A DNA stretch of 64,000 bases, from NCBI RefSeq assembly GCF_024662015.1, contig NZ_CP102480.1, positions 2,762,501 to 2,826,500 of the forward strand. Direction: 5' to 3'. The notes beneath the pieces are model-generated. The model was given only the letters and a program-made list of their open reading frames with translations. It was not told where the DNA came from and searched no databases. The stretch is from Nisaea acidiphila (GTDB lineage: Bacteria; Pseudomonadota; Alphaproteobacteria; Thalassobaculales; Thalassobaculaceae). The translations under genes were made by a program, and so were the position numbers. The stretch's first letter is position 1, and every line of letters begins with the position of its first letter. This document shows, piece by piece, positions 28,343 to 36,940 of this stretch.

Positions 28343-30160
28343 TCAGCTTTGGCTGCCGATTGCCGTCCGGAGATCTTTGACGAAGATCTCCAGAGAGAAC
28401 GGTTCGCCATTGGCGATTTTGCCGACCTGCTGGTCGAGGGATTGCTTGAACTTGCTGATCACAGTGTCGTCGAGACCGGTATCAGCTATTGCATCCAGGC
28501 TGAGGTCGATCAGTCCTTCGAGCACGGTGCGCCGGAGCAGGACTGTTGATTCTCTTGATACAGACCCGGTTCCTATGGCGGCTTCCAAAATGTAATCGAG
28601 TATTACCGCGAGCCGTTGTCTGCCATCGCTGAATGTCTCAAGGAACTCGGCGCGGCGAGCTGCTGCCAGGACGGAGACCTTGAGAATGCTCTTCAGTGTC
28701 TCCGGAGCGATCCGCGCATCGTCACGTTCTTCGAGCACGGTGAGCACGGAAGACAGCATCTCTTGCAGCGTCCCGTCGATCTGCCCTGCTTTGCTGATGA
28801 CCCACCCTGGATTCTCGATAATTTCGTCCAAGAGTGTTTCGACGATCTCGGTGATGCCGTCCGCACCTAGTCTCGGCCGCCATTCCCCTCCATCGCTGGC
28901 AGCGATCAGGGTCAGGGCTTGTTTGGCGGCAGTCAGAAGAAGATGCTTCTTCGGGTCGTGCGCGGTATCCGGCCAGAACAGGGACAGGTTTTCTCCGCTC
29001 CTTAGAAGCACGACCTGCATGATTCTCGATGTCAATCCCGGCGTCTTCAGGTCTTCGAAACCATGGACATCCTGTGCGATTTGCCGCACGAGCTTGCTTA
29101 AGGCGGTATTGCCGCCCGCGATGAGATTCGGATGCTCGGAGATCGTTTCGAGCGCTGCGGCGGCGATGGCTTCGATACCTGCGGGACCGAATGCTGCGCC
29201 CGTTCGACCGAGCTCAGTGTCTAGTACGAGTTCAAGGACTGTCTCGCCGACATTCGAGACCAGTGCGCCTGCTCCCTTGTCACCTATCCCGAGGAACTTG
29301 TCCGGGGCCGACAGTACGGTCTCTCCCGCCGTCGAAAGCACGGTTCGAAAGACCTCTTCGGCCCATTTTCGGACTTGGGTTTCGCGCACGATATTCGGGC
29401 CTGACGCTGACCGCTCTTGCTTTATTAGTGCGGTAACTTTTTCCGACAGGCCTGCTGCGGTGACTTTGATGACGTCCTGATACGCGGAGGAGTCGGAAAT
29501 GAACTCCGGGTTCTCCGAAATGGTATCCAGAACAGCGGTCATCAGCCGTCCCGGAAGGTCTCCTAGTTCGGCCTCTGCGAAATCTACGTCGTCAAAACCT
29601 GTTAGGAAGGCGAGAAGGGCCTTCTCTTCCTCCGTATTCATCTCCTCAAGGCCGGGGCCCGAAGTGTAGTAGTCGATGCCGATCTCGATGAAGGTTCCGG
29701 CGAAGCGCTGAACAGCGCTCGGATAGCTTTCCTTGTCTCTTTTCCATTGGCGAACTGTGACTAGGGAAGAGAGAGATTGGGAATCAAAATAGGAACCGTC
29801 TTTCAATGGTTTGTATTCTTTCCGGCCCTCTGTCTGAAGAAGGCGTTCATCATTGAAAGCGAGAAGAATTTCCTCCTTATCCACATCCGTCAGCGGTGGA
29901 GCTGACGTGTCCGTAGTTCGAAGAAGACTTTTTGCGACGATCTCCCGGACTCGGGAATCGACGTCGACGCCCCTATCAATCTTGATACTGAAATGCGTCA
30001 CAGCCGACGCGACGTCTGTCCTGAGCTTGAAATCCGGCAGCGGAAGTGTGAGCGCACGGTTGCGCGTATTGTCGATATAGGCGGCGCGGGCCTGCTGGCC
30101 GAGCTTTATGGCGCTGCGGATGCCGAATAGCACGACTTGTGCGGAGGCGGATGAGATCAT
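28343..30160 (-). CDS. 605-residue repeat protein of unknown function
   Basis: No recognised family. The sequence is mostly helical with long imperfect repeats, marked by SENP, SEHP and IENP at ~215, 341 and 448. Each follows a helix of the type VLDTI/ALETI/LLDEI and precedes a second helix (IKVTAAGLSEKV, LSKLVRQIAQDV, LQEMLSSVLTVL). The N-terminus (SAQVVLFGIRSAIKLGQQARAAY) is a short amphipathic helix, not a clear signal peptide. The gene is less GC-rich than the surroundings. It follows the two membrane-protein genes and precedes the lipoprotein gene in a tight minus-strand cluster. Confidence 0.65.
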   Translation of the reverse strand: MISSASAQVVLFGIRSAIKLGQQARAAYIDNTRNRALTLPLPDFKLRTDVASAVTHFSIKIDRGVDVDSRVREIVAKSLLRTTDTSAPPLTDVDKEEILLAFNDERLLQTEGRKEYKPLKDGSYFDSQSLSSLVTVRQWKRDKESYPSAVQRFAGTFIEIGIDYYTSGPGLEEMNTEEEKALLAFLTGFDDVDFAEAELGDLPGRLMTAVLDTISENPEFISDSSAYQDVIKVTAAGLSEKVTALIKQERSASGPNIVRETQVRKWAEEVFRTVLSTAGETVLSAPDKFLGIGDKGAGALVSNVGETVLELVLDTELGRTGAAFGPAGIEAIAAAALETISEHPNLIAGGNTALSKLVRQIAQDVHGFEDLKTPGLTSRIMQVVLLRSGENLSLFWPDTAHDPKKHLLLTAAKQALTLIAASDGGEWRPRLGADGITEIVETLLDEIIENPGWVISKAGQIDGTLQEMLSSVLTVLEERDDARIAPETLKSILKVSVLAAARRAEFLETFSDGRQRLAVILDYILEAAIGTGSVSRESTVLLRRTVLEGLIDLSLDAIADTGLDDTVISKFKQSLDQQVGKIANGEPFSLEIFVKDLRTAIGSQS

Positions 30161-30212
30161 CGGATGGGATCCTTCGGTTATCTCTGCTCAGCGTGTCTCC
30201 CGGTTCGGGCGA

Positions 30213-30686
30213 TCACTGCCAGCCGGGTGCCTTCGCCGTTTCCGCGGCCTGCTGCGCGCCTTTCTTCTGGCTGGTTTCGGCGACCTTCTGGGTGACCTTC
30301 GAGCCGAGATAGCTGCCGCTGCTGATGCCGATCAGATAGAGCACGTTCTCGGAGACGCCGGGCAGGGCGAGCGCTCCGAAGAAGGCCGACGCGCTCGCCG
30401 CGTCGATCTGGTTCTTGGCCTTCAGGACCTCCGCGAACTCGGAGGCGAAGGCGATGTATTGCACGACCAGCAGGAAGTAGGACGGCACGATCGCGAAGGT
30501 GAAGAGCATGAACTGGAAGCGCGAGAGACTCGCCTTGCCGTCCTCGCTGATCAGGCCCTTGAGATCGATGTTCCCTTTCCACAGCTTCGCAAGAAGGATA
30601 AAGCCGAGCGCTATGAAGCCGACGGTGATCGCGACGGTGGTGATCCCGAGCGACAGTTCGAGCCATCCGGCAAAATTCGAGGGCAT
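30213..30686 (-). CDS. Three-helix membrane protein, paralog of upstream neighbour
   Basis: 157 residues from the ATG at 30686; an open frame continues to 31046 but would overlap the next gene, so that extension is rejected. Three hydrophobic segments are visible: ITTVAITVGFIALGFILLA, FMLFTFAIVPSYFLLVVQY and ENVLYLIGISSGSYLG. The last matches the neighbour's ETLVFLIGGSNAAYLL, with Glu, LIG, Ser, Tyr-Leu, Lys and Gln in register. A charged C-terminal tail follows. Function unknown; a membrane partner for the cluster is the best inference. Confidence 0.65.
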   Translation of the reverse strand: MPSNFAGWLELSLGITTVAITVGFIALGFILLAKLWKGNIDLKGLISEDGKASLSRFQFMLFTFAIVPSYFLLVVQYIAFASEFAEVLKAKNQIDAASASAFFGALALPGVSENVLYLIGISSGSYLGSKVTQKVAETSQKKGAQQAAETAKAPGWQ

Positions 30687-30703
30687 TGCAGGCTCTCCAA
30701 AGG

Positions 30704-31090
30704 TTAGGCAGACGGAGTCCGCACGGAAATGCGGCGCATCGTCTGGACGAGTTTCGGGAGGAGATAGGCGGCGTTGCTGCCGCCGATCAGGAAGACGAGA
30801 GTTTCCGGAATATCGAGCTCCAGGCTCGCCGGGTCGACGCCGGATGCGAGACTGAGGTCGAGTACCTCGCCGACTGTCGAGAACAGCAGGATCGGCGCTG
30901 CGACGGCGCTGGCAAGGAAGGATTGCAGGAGGGTAGCGGCCTCGCCGGGCGATCCGGACGCGAAAGACGCGGCATAGAGGAAATCGCGGGCGAGTTTCCA
31001 GGCGACGATGCCGAAGAGGAGCACGAGTTGCAGGCCGAGCGCCCATGTAAGGGCGCTCAAAACGATCGGCAATGTCATCCCGGCTGACAC
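30704..31090 (-). CDS. Three-helix membrane protein, first gene of unknown cluster
   Basis: 128 residues from a GTG at 31090, preceded by GGGGGAGG at good spacing; an ATG at 31078 is a weaker choice. Hydrophobic segments are LPIVLSALTWALGLQLVLLFG, a central SFLASAVAAPILLFSTVGEVL and ETLVFLIGGSNAAYLLPKL. It ends 17 bases before the start of its paralog. It resembles no characterised family I can name. As first gene of the six-gene unit, its upstream region (31091-31240) should hold the promoter. Confidence 0.62.
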   Translation of the reverse strand: MSAGMTLPIVLSALTWALGLQLVLLFGIVAWKLARDFLYAASFASGSPGEAATLLQSFLASAVAAPILLFSTVGEVLDLSLASGVDPASLELDIPETLVFLIGGSNAAYLLPKLVQTMRRISVRTPSA

Positions 31091-31157
31091 GCTCTCGCCC
31101 TCCCCCTGAAGCTAAGCGTGATTAAGGCGTGGCACAATTAAAGCAATACGTGTTCTT

Positions 31158-31176
31158 CGGGGGAAAATAACCCCCG
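31158..31176. repeat. Short inverted repeat in the cluster's upstream region
   Basis: CGGGGG and CCCCCG flank the loop AAAATAA. It lies between the SIS gene and the six-gene cluster, which run in the same direction. It could be a weak terminator for SIS or an operator for the cluster; no T-run supports termination. Confidence 0.35.
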
Positions 31177-31240
31177 TCCGCAGAGACTTTGTTTTTGATC
31201 TTTTGAAAGAGGCAGTCTCTCGCGAGCCTGCCCGGGTGGA

Positions 31241-31876
31241 TTATTCCGCCGCCATCCGCCGCCGCTTGAGAGCGCCCGGATTACGGTCGTCCGCCGTTCC
31301 CCAGCCGAGCGAGAGGTCGAGGATGGCGTGGATCAGGGCACTGTGCGCGATCTCGACGAAACCGTACTCGTCGCCGGCGACATGGAAGTTGAGATCTCCG
31401 GAGAGCCGTAGCGGGTTGTCGGCGTCGAAGCCGGAGAAGGTTATGACCGTGCAGTTCTTTTCCCGTGCCTTATCAACGGCCGCGAGGATGTTCGGCGATG
31501 AGCCGCTACTGCTGATCGCGACCAGCACGTCTCCTTCCTGCGCATAATAGCCGACCTGATCTGCGAACAGCGCTTCCGGCCCGATATCGTTGGCGAGTGC
31601 GGTCAGCATCGCCCCGTCATTCAGGGCGAGCGCGCGGATGCCGCCGTTCTTGGAGAAGTCGAGGGCGTAGTGGGAGGCCATGGACGCACTGGCGCCGTTG
31701 CCGATGAAGATCAGCTTATTGCCGGCCTGGTGCGCCGCGTGGCCGCGTTGCAGGAAATCCTCGATCCCGGCGGCAATCGTTATTGGCCGTCCGGCGCGGT
31801 CCGAAACACCCGCCTCGCGCGTCAGCCGCGCAAGGGTCTCGAAATAGGTCGCCGTGCGTTCCGCGAGGCTGGCCAT
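31241..31876 (-). CDS. SIS-domain phosphosugar isomerase, GmhA-like
   Basis: 211 residues, a single SIS domain. GNGASASMASHYALDFSKN and SSSGSSPNILAAVDKA match the phosphate-binding loops of sedoheptulose-7-phosphate isomerase (GmhA). That enzyme starts ADP-heptose synthesis for LPS core. No other heptose genes are in the window, and the family also includes DiaA-like proteins, so the substrate is uncertain. It follows the Smr-like gene by 22 bases on the same strand. Confidence 0.75.
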   Translation of the reverse strand: MASLAERTATYFETLARLTREAGVSDRAGRPITIAAGIEDFLQRGHAAHQAGNKLIFIGNGASASMASHYALDFSKNGGIRALALNDGAMLTALANDIGPEALFADQVGYYAQEGDVLVAISSSGSSPNILAAVDKAREKNCTVITFSGFDADNPLRLSGDLNFHVAGDEYGFVEIAHSALIHAILDLSLGWGTADDRNPGALKRRRMAAE

Positions 31877-31898
31877 CGGTCCGGATCCCGTCCGTAAT

Positions 31899-32270
31899 TC
31901 AATCCGTCAGACTGTCTTCTAACATATCTCGGTCCGAACCGCCTTCCTCTTCGCCGTCCGGCTTTCCCGCGGTGACCACGCGGAAGCCGAGTTCGTCTTC
32001 CGGCGGGAGCGTCGTCATGGCCGAGAGCACACCTTCGCGGCGGGCGTCGAGCAGCAACCGGCCGAGGGGCTGAAAATGGCTGCCGCCACCTTCCCCGTCG
32101 GGCGAGTCGATCAGCACCCTGACCGAGCGCGGCGCGCGGAACCTGCTGCGCTCCAGCATGCGTTCTACGGAGGCCGCGGAATGCGGCAGGTCGAGGCCGC
32201 GCAGATCCAGTTCGTATTCCGCTTCCCGATTTTCGCCGAAAAGCGGTTTCAGTTCTCCGTGATCGGCCAT
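31899..32270 (-). CDS. Degenerate Smr-domain-like protein
   Basis: 123 residues from the ATG at 32270, supported by AGGAAG 8 bases upstream. The pattern YELDLRGLDLPHSAASVERMLE resembles an Smr domain start (LDLHG in the family), here DLRG. The usual glycine-rich HGKG loop is replaced by IDSPDGEGGGSHF. Smr domains are small nucleases or RNA/DNA-binding modules; loss of the His suggests altered or absent activity. The C-terminal tail is very acidic. Assignment is tentative. Confidence 0.5.
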   Translation of the reverse strand: MADHGELKPLFGENREAEYELDLRGLDLPHSAASVERMLERSRFRAPRSVRVLIDSPDGEGGGSHFQPLGRLLLDARREGVLSAMTTLPPEDELGFRVVTAGKPDGEEEGGSDRDMLEDSLTD

Positions 32271-32450
32271 GGGGCCGCTTCCTTCCGGTTGGAACAAACC
32301 TCTGTCAGATCATTTGGGACATGACGGCGATCATCGCAAGCATCCATTTCCGGCGTTCGAAATCGCTCCGGATTCGGTTGAAAACACCTTCTGTGTTCAT
32401 TATTTCTGCTCTGAAGCATTTTTTGACCTTCGGCTCGTTGGGAGTGAGAC

Positions 32451-33173
32451 ATGGAATTGGATCGCAGACATCTGACAGCCGCCGAGGCGGAGGCCGCACA
32501 AATCGACGTCGGCCTGCGCAACTACATGCTCGGCGTCTACAACCACATGACGATCGGCCTCGCGCTGACCGGCTTCTTCGCGCTCGGGACCAAGATCCTT
32601 GCGATGAGTTCGCCGGCATTCGCGCAGCTGATTTTCGCCTCACCGCTGAAATGGGTGATCATGCTGGCGCCGCTCGGCATGGTGTTCTTCCTCGCGGCCC
32701 GCATCCAGTCGATGCAGGCCGCAACCGCACGGACGACCTTCTTTGTCTATGCCGGCGTGATGGGCGTCAGTATGGCCAGCATTTTCTTCGTCTTCACGGG
32801 CGAGAGCATCGTGCGCGTGTTTTTCATCACCGCCGCCGCTTTCGCCGGTCTCAGCCTCTTCGGCTATACGACGAAGCGCAGCCTCTCCGGCATGGGCTCG
32901 TTCCTGTTCATGGGCCTGATCGGCATCCTGATCGCCAGTGTCGTGAACATCTTCATGGCCTCGACCATGCTGCAGTTCATGATCTCGGCCGGTGGTGTGC
33001 TGGTCTTTGCCGGGCTGACCGCCTACGACACCCAGAACATCAAGAACATGTATCTGGAGTCCGACGGGCACGAGGTTGCTACAAAGAAGTCGGTCATGGG
33101 CGCGCTTCAGCTCTATCTCGATTTCATCATGATGTTCCAGTACCTCCTTATGCTCTTCGGCAATCGCGAATAA
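32451..33173 (+). CDS. Bax inhibitor-1/YccA family membrane protein
   Basis: 240 residues with seven hydrophobic segments, the usual BI-1 layout. Family segments include MTIGLALTGFFALGTK, GVSMASIFFVFTGESI, AAAFAGLSLFGYTTKRSL, and AGLTAYDTQNIKNMY with the conserved Asp. Bacterial members (YccA, YetJ) sit in the inner membrane; YetJ conducts calcium and YccA binds FtsH. GGGAGTGAG precedes the ATG. A terminator follows. Confidence 0.92.
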   Translation: MELDRRHLTAAEAEAAQIDVGLRNYMLGVYNHMTIGLALTGFFALGTKILAMSSPAFAQLIFASPLKWVIMLAPLGMVFFLAARIQSMQAATARTTFFVYAGVMGVSMASIFFVFTGESIVRVFFITAAAFAGLSLFGYTTKRSLSGMGSFLFMGLIGILIASVVNIFMASTMLQFMISAGGVLVFAGLTAYDTQNIKNMYLESDGHEVATKKSVMGALQLYLDFIMMFQYLLMLFGNRE

Positions 33174-33193
33174 CCTGTAGCAGATACGAAATG

Positions 33194-33232
33194 GAAGGGG
33201 CCGCCCGGGATGCCGGAGCGGCCCTTTTCCTT
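33194..33232 (+). terminator. Rho-independent terminator after BI-1 gene
   Basis: GGGCCGC pairs with GCGGCCC around a ~14-base loop, followed by TTTTCCTTG. It ends the BI-1 transcript. Confidence 0.7.
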
Positions 33233-33350
33233 GTTTGCGGCAATTCACCGAAATGCCGTTAACCGCTCCTAAAGATTAATTTATATATAAAGCCGTGACG
33301 TCCGGTCGGCCGGGCGAAAGCGCATAGGTTGAGTTAAAGGCGCGCAGGCG

Positions 33351-33803
33351 ATGGCGGTTCAGACACTTTACGAGGTCCACACTCTCAAGGGCGGCAACTG
33401 GGCGGTCGATTCGACCTATCCGGACCGTGACGGCGCGATCGAGGTCGCGAAGTCCCTGCATGGCGAGAAGCAGTTCCAGGCCGTTAAGGTGGTCAAGGAC
33501 ACCTACGACCCGGCCACCGGTCAGGGTAAGGAAATCGTCGTCTTCGACACCACTTCGAAGGTGAACCGGGACAAGCCCGCTCCGGCCGCGGCGCCGCAGG
33601 CGGCCGCTCCGACACCGCCGGGCGCGGCCGCCGTGTTGAACCCGTCCCCGGCGCAGAAGCGCTCGCAGAAAGGCAAGAACACCAAGAGCGACTACGCCAT
33701 GGCGATCAAGGTCTCGGCGCTCCTGGTGCTTATCCTCGCCGGCGGTCTCGGCGCGATCTTCCTGCTGCATAACGCGGGCGGGTTCTTCCAGAAAATGTTC
33801 TGA
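33351..33803 (+). CDS. Hypothetical protein with C-terminal membrane anchor
   Basis: 150 residues. A small N-terminal domain (LYEVHTLKGGNWAVDSTY...FQAVKVVKDTYDPATG, to ~70) is followed by an Ala/Pro-rich linker and a single hydrophobic helix near 117-138 (VSALLVLILAGGLGAIFLL). It is tail-anchored with the N-terminal domain likely in the cytoplasm. No named family. Its stop abuts the stop of the convergent gene. Confidence 0.65.
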   Translation: MAVQTLYEVHTLKGGNWAVDSTYPDRDGAIEVAKSLHGEKQFQAVKVVKDTYDPATGQGKEIVVFDTTSKVNRDKPAPAAAPQAAAPTPPGAAAVLNPSPAQKRSQKGKNTKSDYAMAIKVSALLVLILAGGLGAIFLLHNAGGFFQKMF

Positions 33804-34301
33804 TCAGGGCCAGCGGCGATTGATCCGTTGCATGCCGATCGCGGTGAAATGCTCGTCGAAATCGGTCGGCGGTCCCGCGATCTCGTGGATCAGTCTGACC
33901 AGTCCGTAGCGCGTCACCGGGATTTCCATGCCGTCTTCGGTCCATTCCGGGGGCAGCGGCAGCAGACAGCGGTTGCGGCCGACATTGACGATGATGTCCC
34001 GAAACGCCAGCCGACCTTCCCAGTAGCAGTCGAGGAGATGCGTGCGGGCATTCTCCGCCGCATAGGGGTTGGGTGCGGGCACGTGGTAGTTTGCCGTTTC
34101 CACCATGCCGTATCCGAGCGTGATGCGGATGTCCTTCTTGTAGGTCAGGTGCAGTTTGTGCTGGTCGGCCGCAAGGCCGGTTTCCTCGCCCTTGGCGTTG
34201 GTGCGCGTTACGAAGCGGTGACGGAATGTCGGGCGCAGGATCGGGCCCCAGTCGGCGATTTCGCTACCGGAGATCCGTTTCACGAGGTCCTGCAGGTTCA
34301 T
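33804..34301 (-). CDS. Hypothetical protein
   Basis: 165 residues, soluble, no family recognised. It contains HKLHLTYKKDIRITLGYGMVET and a C-terminal RYGLVRLIHEIAGPP segment. It starts 6 bases after the stop of the 118-residue gene and is probably co-transcribed. Compositional features are ordinary for this genome. Confidence 0.6.
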   Translation of the reverse strand: MNLQDLVKRISGSEIADWGPILRPTFRHRFVTRTNAKGEETGLAADQHKLHLTYKKDIRITLGYGMVETANYHVPAPNPYAAENARTHLLDCYWEGRLAFRDIIVNVGRNRCLLPLPPEWTEDGMEIPVTRYGLVRLIHEIAGPPTDFDEHFTAIGMQRINRRWP

Positions 34302-34307
34302 GCGTGC

Positions 34308-34664
34308 TTATCCATCGAGGCGGGCATCGGAGGGATCGCGGAGGGGCCATTCCGGAATTTCCCGGCCGGTCGCCTCCTTCAGCACGGTGCGGGCATTGTC
34401 GAGGATCATGCGGGCGCGGGTAACCAGGCGCTCCGAGCCGAGGATCGCGTCGGCAATCTCGGGCTGCGAGACCAGCAGCAGGACTTCGTCCAGGCACTCC
34501 GAAAGATCCGCGGAGGCGGCGATGATCTGAGCGTTGCCCTGGCGTTCCGTCGCCTCTCCCGTCCAGCTGACAGTGCCGATCTGGCTCGGGGCCGCACCGC
34601 GCGCATAAGACCAGATCTCGCCGCTCTGGTTCATCCGCCATGGGCCGGGTGTGTATTTCGGCAT
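34308..34664 (-). CDS. Hypothetical protein
   Basis: 118 residues from the ATG at 34664 (MPKYTPGPWRMNQSGE), preferred over an in-frame ATG at 34733, since the TPGPW opening is typical of small phage-related or hypothetical proteins. It has a helical middle (SECLDEVLLLVSQPEIADAI). No function can be given. Pairs with the following 165-residue gene. Confidence 0.55.
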   Translation of the reverse strand: MPKYTPGPWRMNQSGEIWSYARGAAPSQIGTVSWTGEATERQGNAQIIAASADLSECLDEVLLLVSQPEIADAILGSERLVTRARMILDNARTVLKEATGREIPEWPLRDPSDARLDG

Positions 34665-34824
34665 CTCGGTCTCCCTCGCGTCTGTCGCCGCCAGCTTACC
34701 CCCGCTTCCGGCCGGAGAGAATCCCGGAGGCACCCAGGACCACGAGTGTCGCGCGCCGGGATTCTCAAGACGGCGAAGCTTTGCTATGATTCTACAAGAT
34801 ATTGTAGTTCCGTTGAGGACGATT

Positions 34825-35667
34825 ATGAAATCTCTCTATATCTGCGCCCTTCTTCTGCCGGTGCTGACGCTCGGCGGCTGCGGTCTGGGCGACCTCTTCG
34901 GAAGCGGGACGGAGGACATGCGTGTCCGTGGTCTGGTCCGCGACGAGCTTGACCGGGTCGAGATGGAGCGTGGCCAGCGGAGGCGGGAATATATCGATGA
35001 ACGGATCGCGAAGGAGGTCGCGGCGCAGGATACGGGCGCGGCGCGGCTGACCGCTCTTGAGTCGAGGCTAGGCGAATTGCAGACGGATCTCAGTATCGTG
35101 TCGCGCAAGGTCGAGAAGCGCATCGAGCTCGGTGAGGAGAGCGCTCCGACCGCCGGGCGGAGCGCAGCCGTTGGGAGAGGGGGAGCCGTCGATAAGGAAG
35201 AGCTCGACGCGCTCCGGGGCGATGTCGATGCGGCGCTCCGGGCCGTAAGCAAACTCGGCGCAGACCTCGAAAGCCGCGACGCGCAGGGCAACGCCCGGTT
35301 CGAGCGTCTGGAACTGCGGACCAGCCAGCTGGACTGGCCGCGGGACTCCGGCGCCCAGGGCCTCCATCTTGCTTCTTACCGCACCCATGACGCGGCGCTT
35401 GCCGGCTGGGAAGTGATGCGCACGCAGTTCCCGGAACTGCTGGCGGATCAGGAACCCGTTCTGGTGGAGGTTCCGACGGTTGCAGGACTCTTCGTTCGAT
35501 TGATGGTCGGCCCGGGTGCGTCGAGAGATTGGCTGCTGCGTGCACGTAACGAGATCCGCGAAAGCGGCGAATACGCGATGATCATGCCGATGCCCGGAAG
35601 CAGGGTGCCGCCAGCAAAAATCATGGAAATCCCGAAGGCGCCGAAGAAACTCGTCCCCGGCTCGTGA
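34825..35667 (+). CDS. Lipoprotein with coiled coil and SPOR-like C-terminus
   Basis: 280 residues from the ATG at 34825, which opens into a lipoprotein signal (YICALLLPVLTLGGC). A charged coiled-coil region follows (~30-160). The C-terminal ~80 residues (GLHLASYRTHDAALAGWEVM...FVRLMVGPGASRDWLLRARNE) resemble a SPOR peptidoglycan-binding domain. It may sit in the outer or inner membrane at division sites. SPOR assignment is moderate. It ends just before the tRNA, on the opposite strand. Confidence 0.7.
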   Translation: MKSLYICALLLPVLTLGGCGLGDLFGSGTEDMRVRGLVRDELDRVEMERGQRRREYIDERIAKEVAAQDTGAARLTALESRLGELQTDLSIVSRKVEKRIELGEESAPTAGRSAAVGRGGAVDKEELDALRGDVDAALRAVSKLGADLESRDAQGNARFERLELRTSQLDWPRDSGAQGLHLASYRTHDAALAGWEVMRTQFPELLADQEPVLVEVPTVAGLFVRLMVGPGASRDWLLRARNEIRESGEYAMIMPMPGSRVPPAKIMEIPKAPKKLVPGS

Positions 35668-35697
35668 CGCCGTTTCGGAATGCTTTCTTTTGGGAAG

Positions 35698-35773
35698 TGG
35701 TGCCGCAGAAGGGACTCGAACCCCCGACCCCATCATTACGAATGACGTGCTCTACCAACTGAGCTACTGCGGC
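35698..35773 (-). tRNA. tRNA-Thr (anticodon CGU)
   Basis: 76 bases with encoded CCA. Acceptor GCCGCAG pairs with CTGCGGC. D-arm GCTCAGTTGGTAGAGC, anticodon stem CGTCA/TGATG with loop TTCGTAA, and T-loop TTCGAGT are all present. The CGU anticodon reads ACG (Thr). Confidence 0.95.
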
Positions 35774-35872
35774 ATTCCCTGCGCGGGAACGGCTACTTAA
35801 GACGTCCCGGCCCTCGGCGCAAGGGAAAATCGGACAGCTATTGCCTCGGACCTGCCCTCCGGAGAGCGCGAC

Positions 35873-36940
35873 TCAGTTGTGATATCGGTTGGCGATCCGC
35901 CTTTCTGTCTCGGCAAGGGCATTCAGGCCCGGCAGGATTTCGGATTCCAGGAATTCGAGCCGCCGCTGGTGCGATCCGCCGCGGGTGCTGAAGCGCTCGG
36001 TCCAAAGATTGAACTTCACCACCAGGCCGCATAGCACTGAGCCTGTTGAGGCGTGCTGATCGGTGATTTGCGAGCGCAGCCGGTGGAAGGAGTCCGCCGT
36101 CGGGTTTTCCCAGAACTCGTCCGAGCTCTGATCGAAATAGGTGAAACGCTGCCGCACTGATTCGACAATCTCCTGAAGCGCCTGAAGTCCCTTTGCAACC
36201 CGGATTTGCAGCGCCGGATTGTCTCGCGCCATGGGGGAACGGAGAAATTCCTGGGTCCAGGGGCGGAAGGTCCGGATCCGTTTTTCCGATTCCGTGAGGC
36301 AACTGCGGAAATAAGAGAACCCGAGAAAGGTGTCGCCGTAATTCTCGAGGAAGCGGGGAATCTCGTTCACCGTGGTTTCGAGATCGGCCGCCAGGCGTTC
36401 AAGCTCTTTCAGGACCGTTTCCCGGTCCGGGTTGCGCAGGTACTCGACGAGATTGCCGTAGCTGCCCAACTGAGCGCTGTCCTTGGCGAACAGCCGCCTG
36501 ATGATCGGCCTTGTATAATGCTTCATGAACTGAGTCAGTTCCCGGTATTTCTCCGGAGAAAGCTTTAGCGCATCGAAATGCTCGAAACCGATATCGAGCT
36601 CCCGGAGCGCCACCCGCAGCGTATAGACATCGTAGCTGCCGACCGCCGCCAGGCGCTTCAGCATCGCAACGTCGCTGAGCAGCTCCGGGTCGCTCGAATT
36701 GAAATGGTTCGGCAGGGAGTCTGGCTGCACCTGGCCGCTTCCGGATTCGCCGTCCCTGAAAAGTTCGACCACGCCGTTGAGTTGCGCGTTCTTGATCAGC
36801 GAATGACGTTTGAGGGCCTGAGTCTTGAGGGGCAGCAATCCAAGAGGCAGCCGGTGAAGGCTGTCCATTTCGGCGGTATCTATCGCCAGGCTGGCGGGAC
36901 CGGTCTCGGCGGCGCCGACCTGCAAGGGGGACATTTCCAT
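35873..36940 (-). CDS. Hypothetical helical protein
   Basis: 355 residues, soluble and mostly helical, with no recognised family. Notable segments are MLKRLAAVGSYDVYTLRVAL, LTQFMKHYTRPIIRRLFAK and ENYGDTFLGFSYFRSCLTES. No signal peptide or membrane helix. It is a single gene between the tRNA and the PAS gene, all on the minus strand. A conserved alphaproteobacterial protein is likely; function cannot be assigned. Confidence 0.6.
   Translation of the reverse strand: MEMSPLQVGAAETGPASLAIDTAEMDSLHRLPLGLLPLKTQALKRHSLIKNAQLNGVVELFRDGESGSGQVQPDSLPNHFNSSDPELLSDVAMLKRLAAVGSYDVYTLRVALRELDIGFEHFDALKLSPEKYRELTQFMKHYTRPIIRRLFAKDSAQLGSYGNLVEYLRNPDRETVLKELERLAADLETTVNEIPRFLENYGDTFLGFSYFRSCLTESEKRIRTFRPWTQEFLRSPMARDNPALQIRVAKGLQALQEIVESVRQRFTYFDQSSDEFWENPTADSFHRLRSQITDQHASTGSVLCGLVVKFNLWTERFSTRGGSHQRRLEFLESEILPGLNALAETERRIANRYHN

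Noticed and set aside
30687-31046. N-terminal extension of the 157-residue membrane protein
   Set aside because: It would overlap the 128-residue gene in a different frame and has no similarity to a signal sequence.
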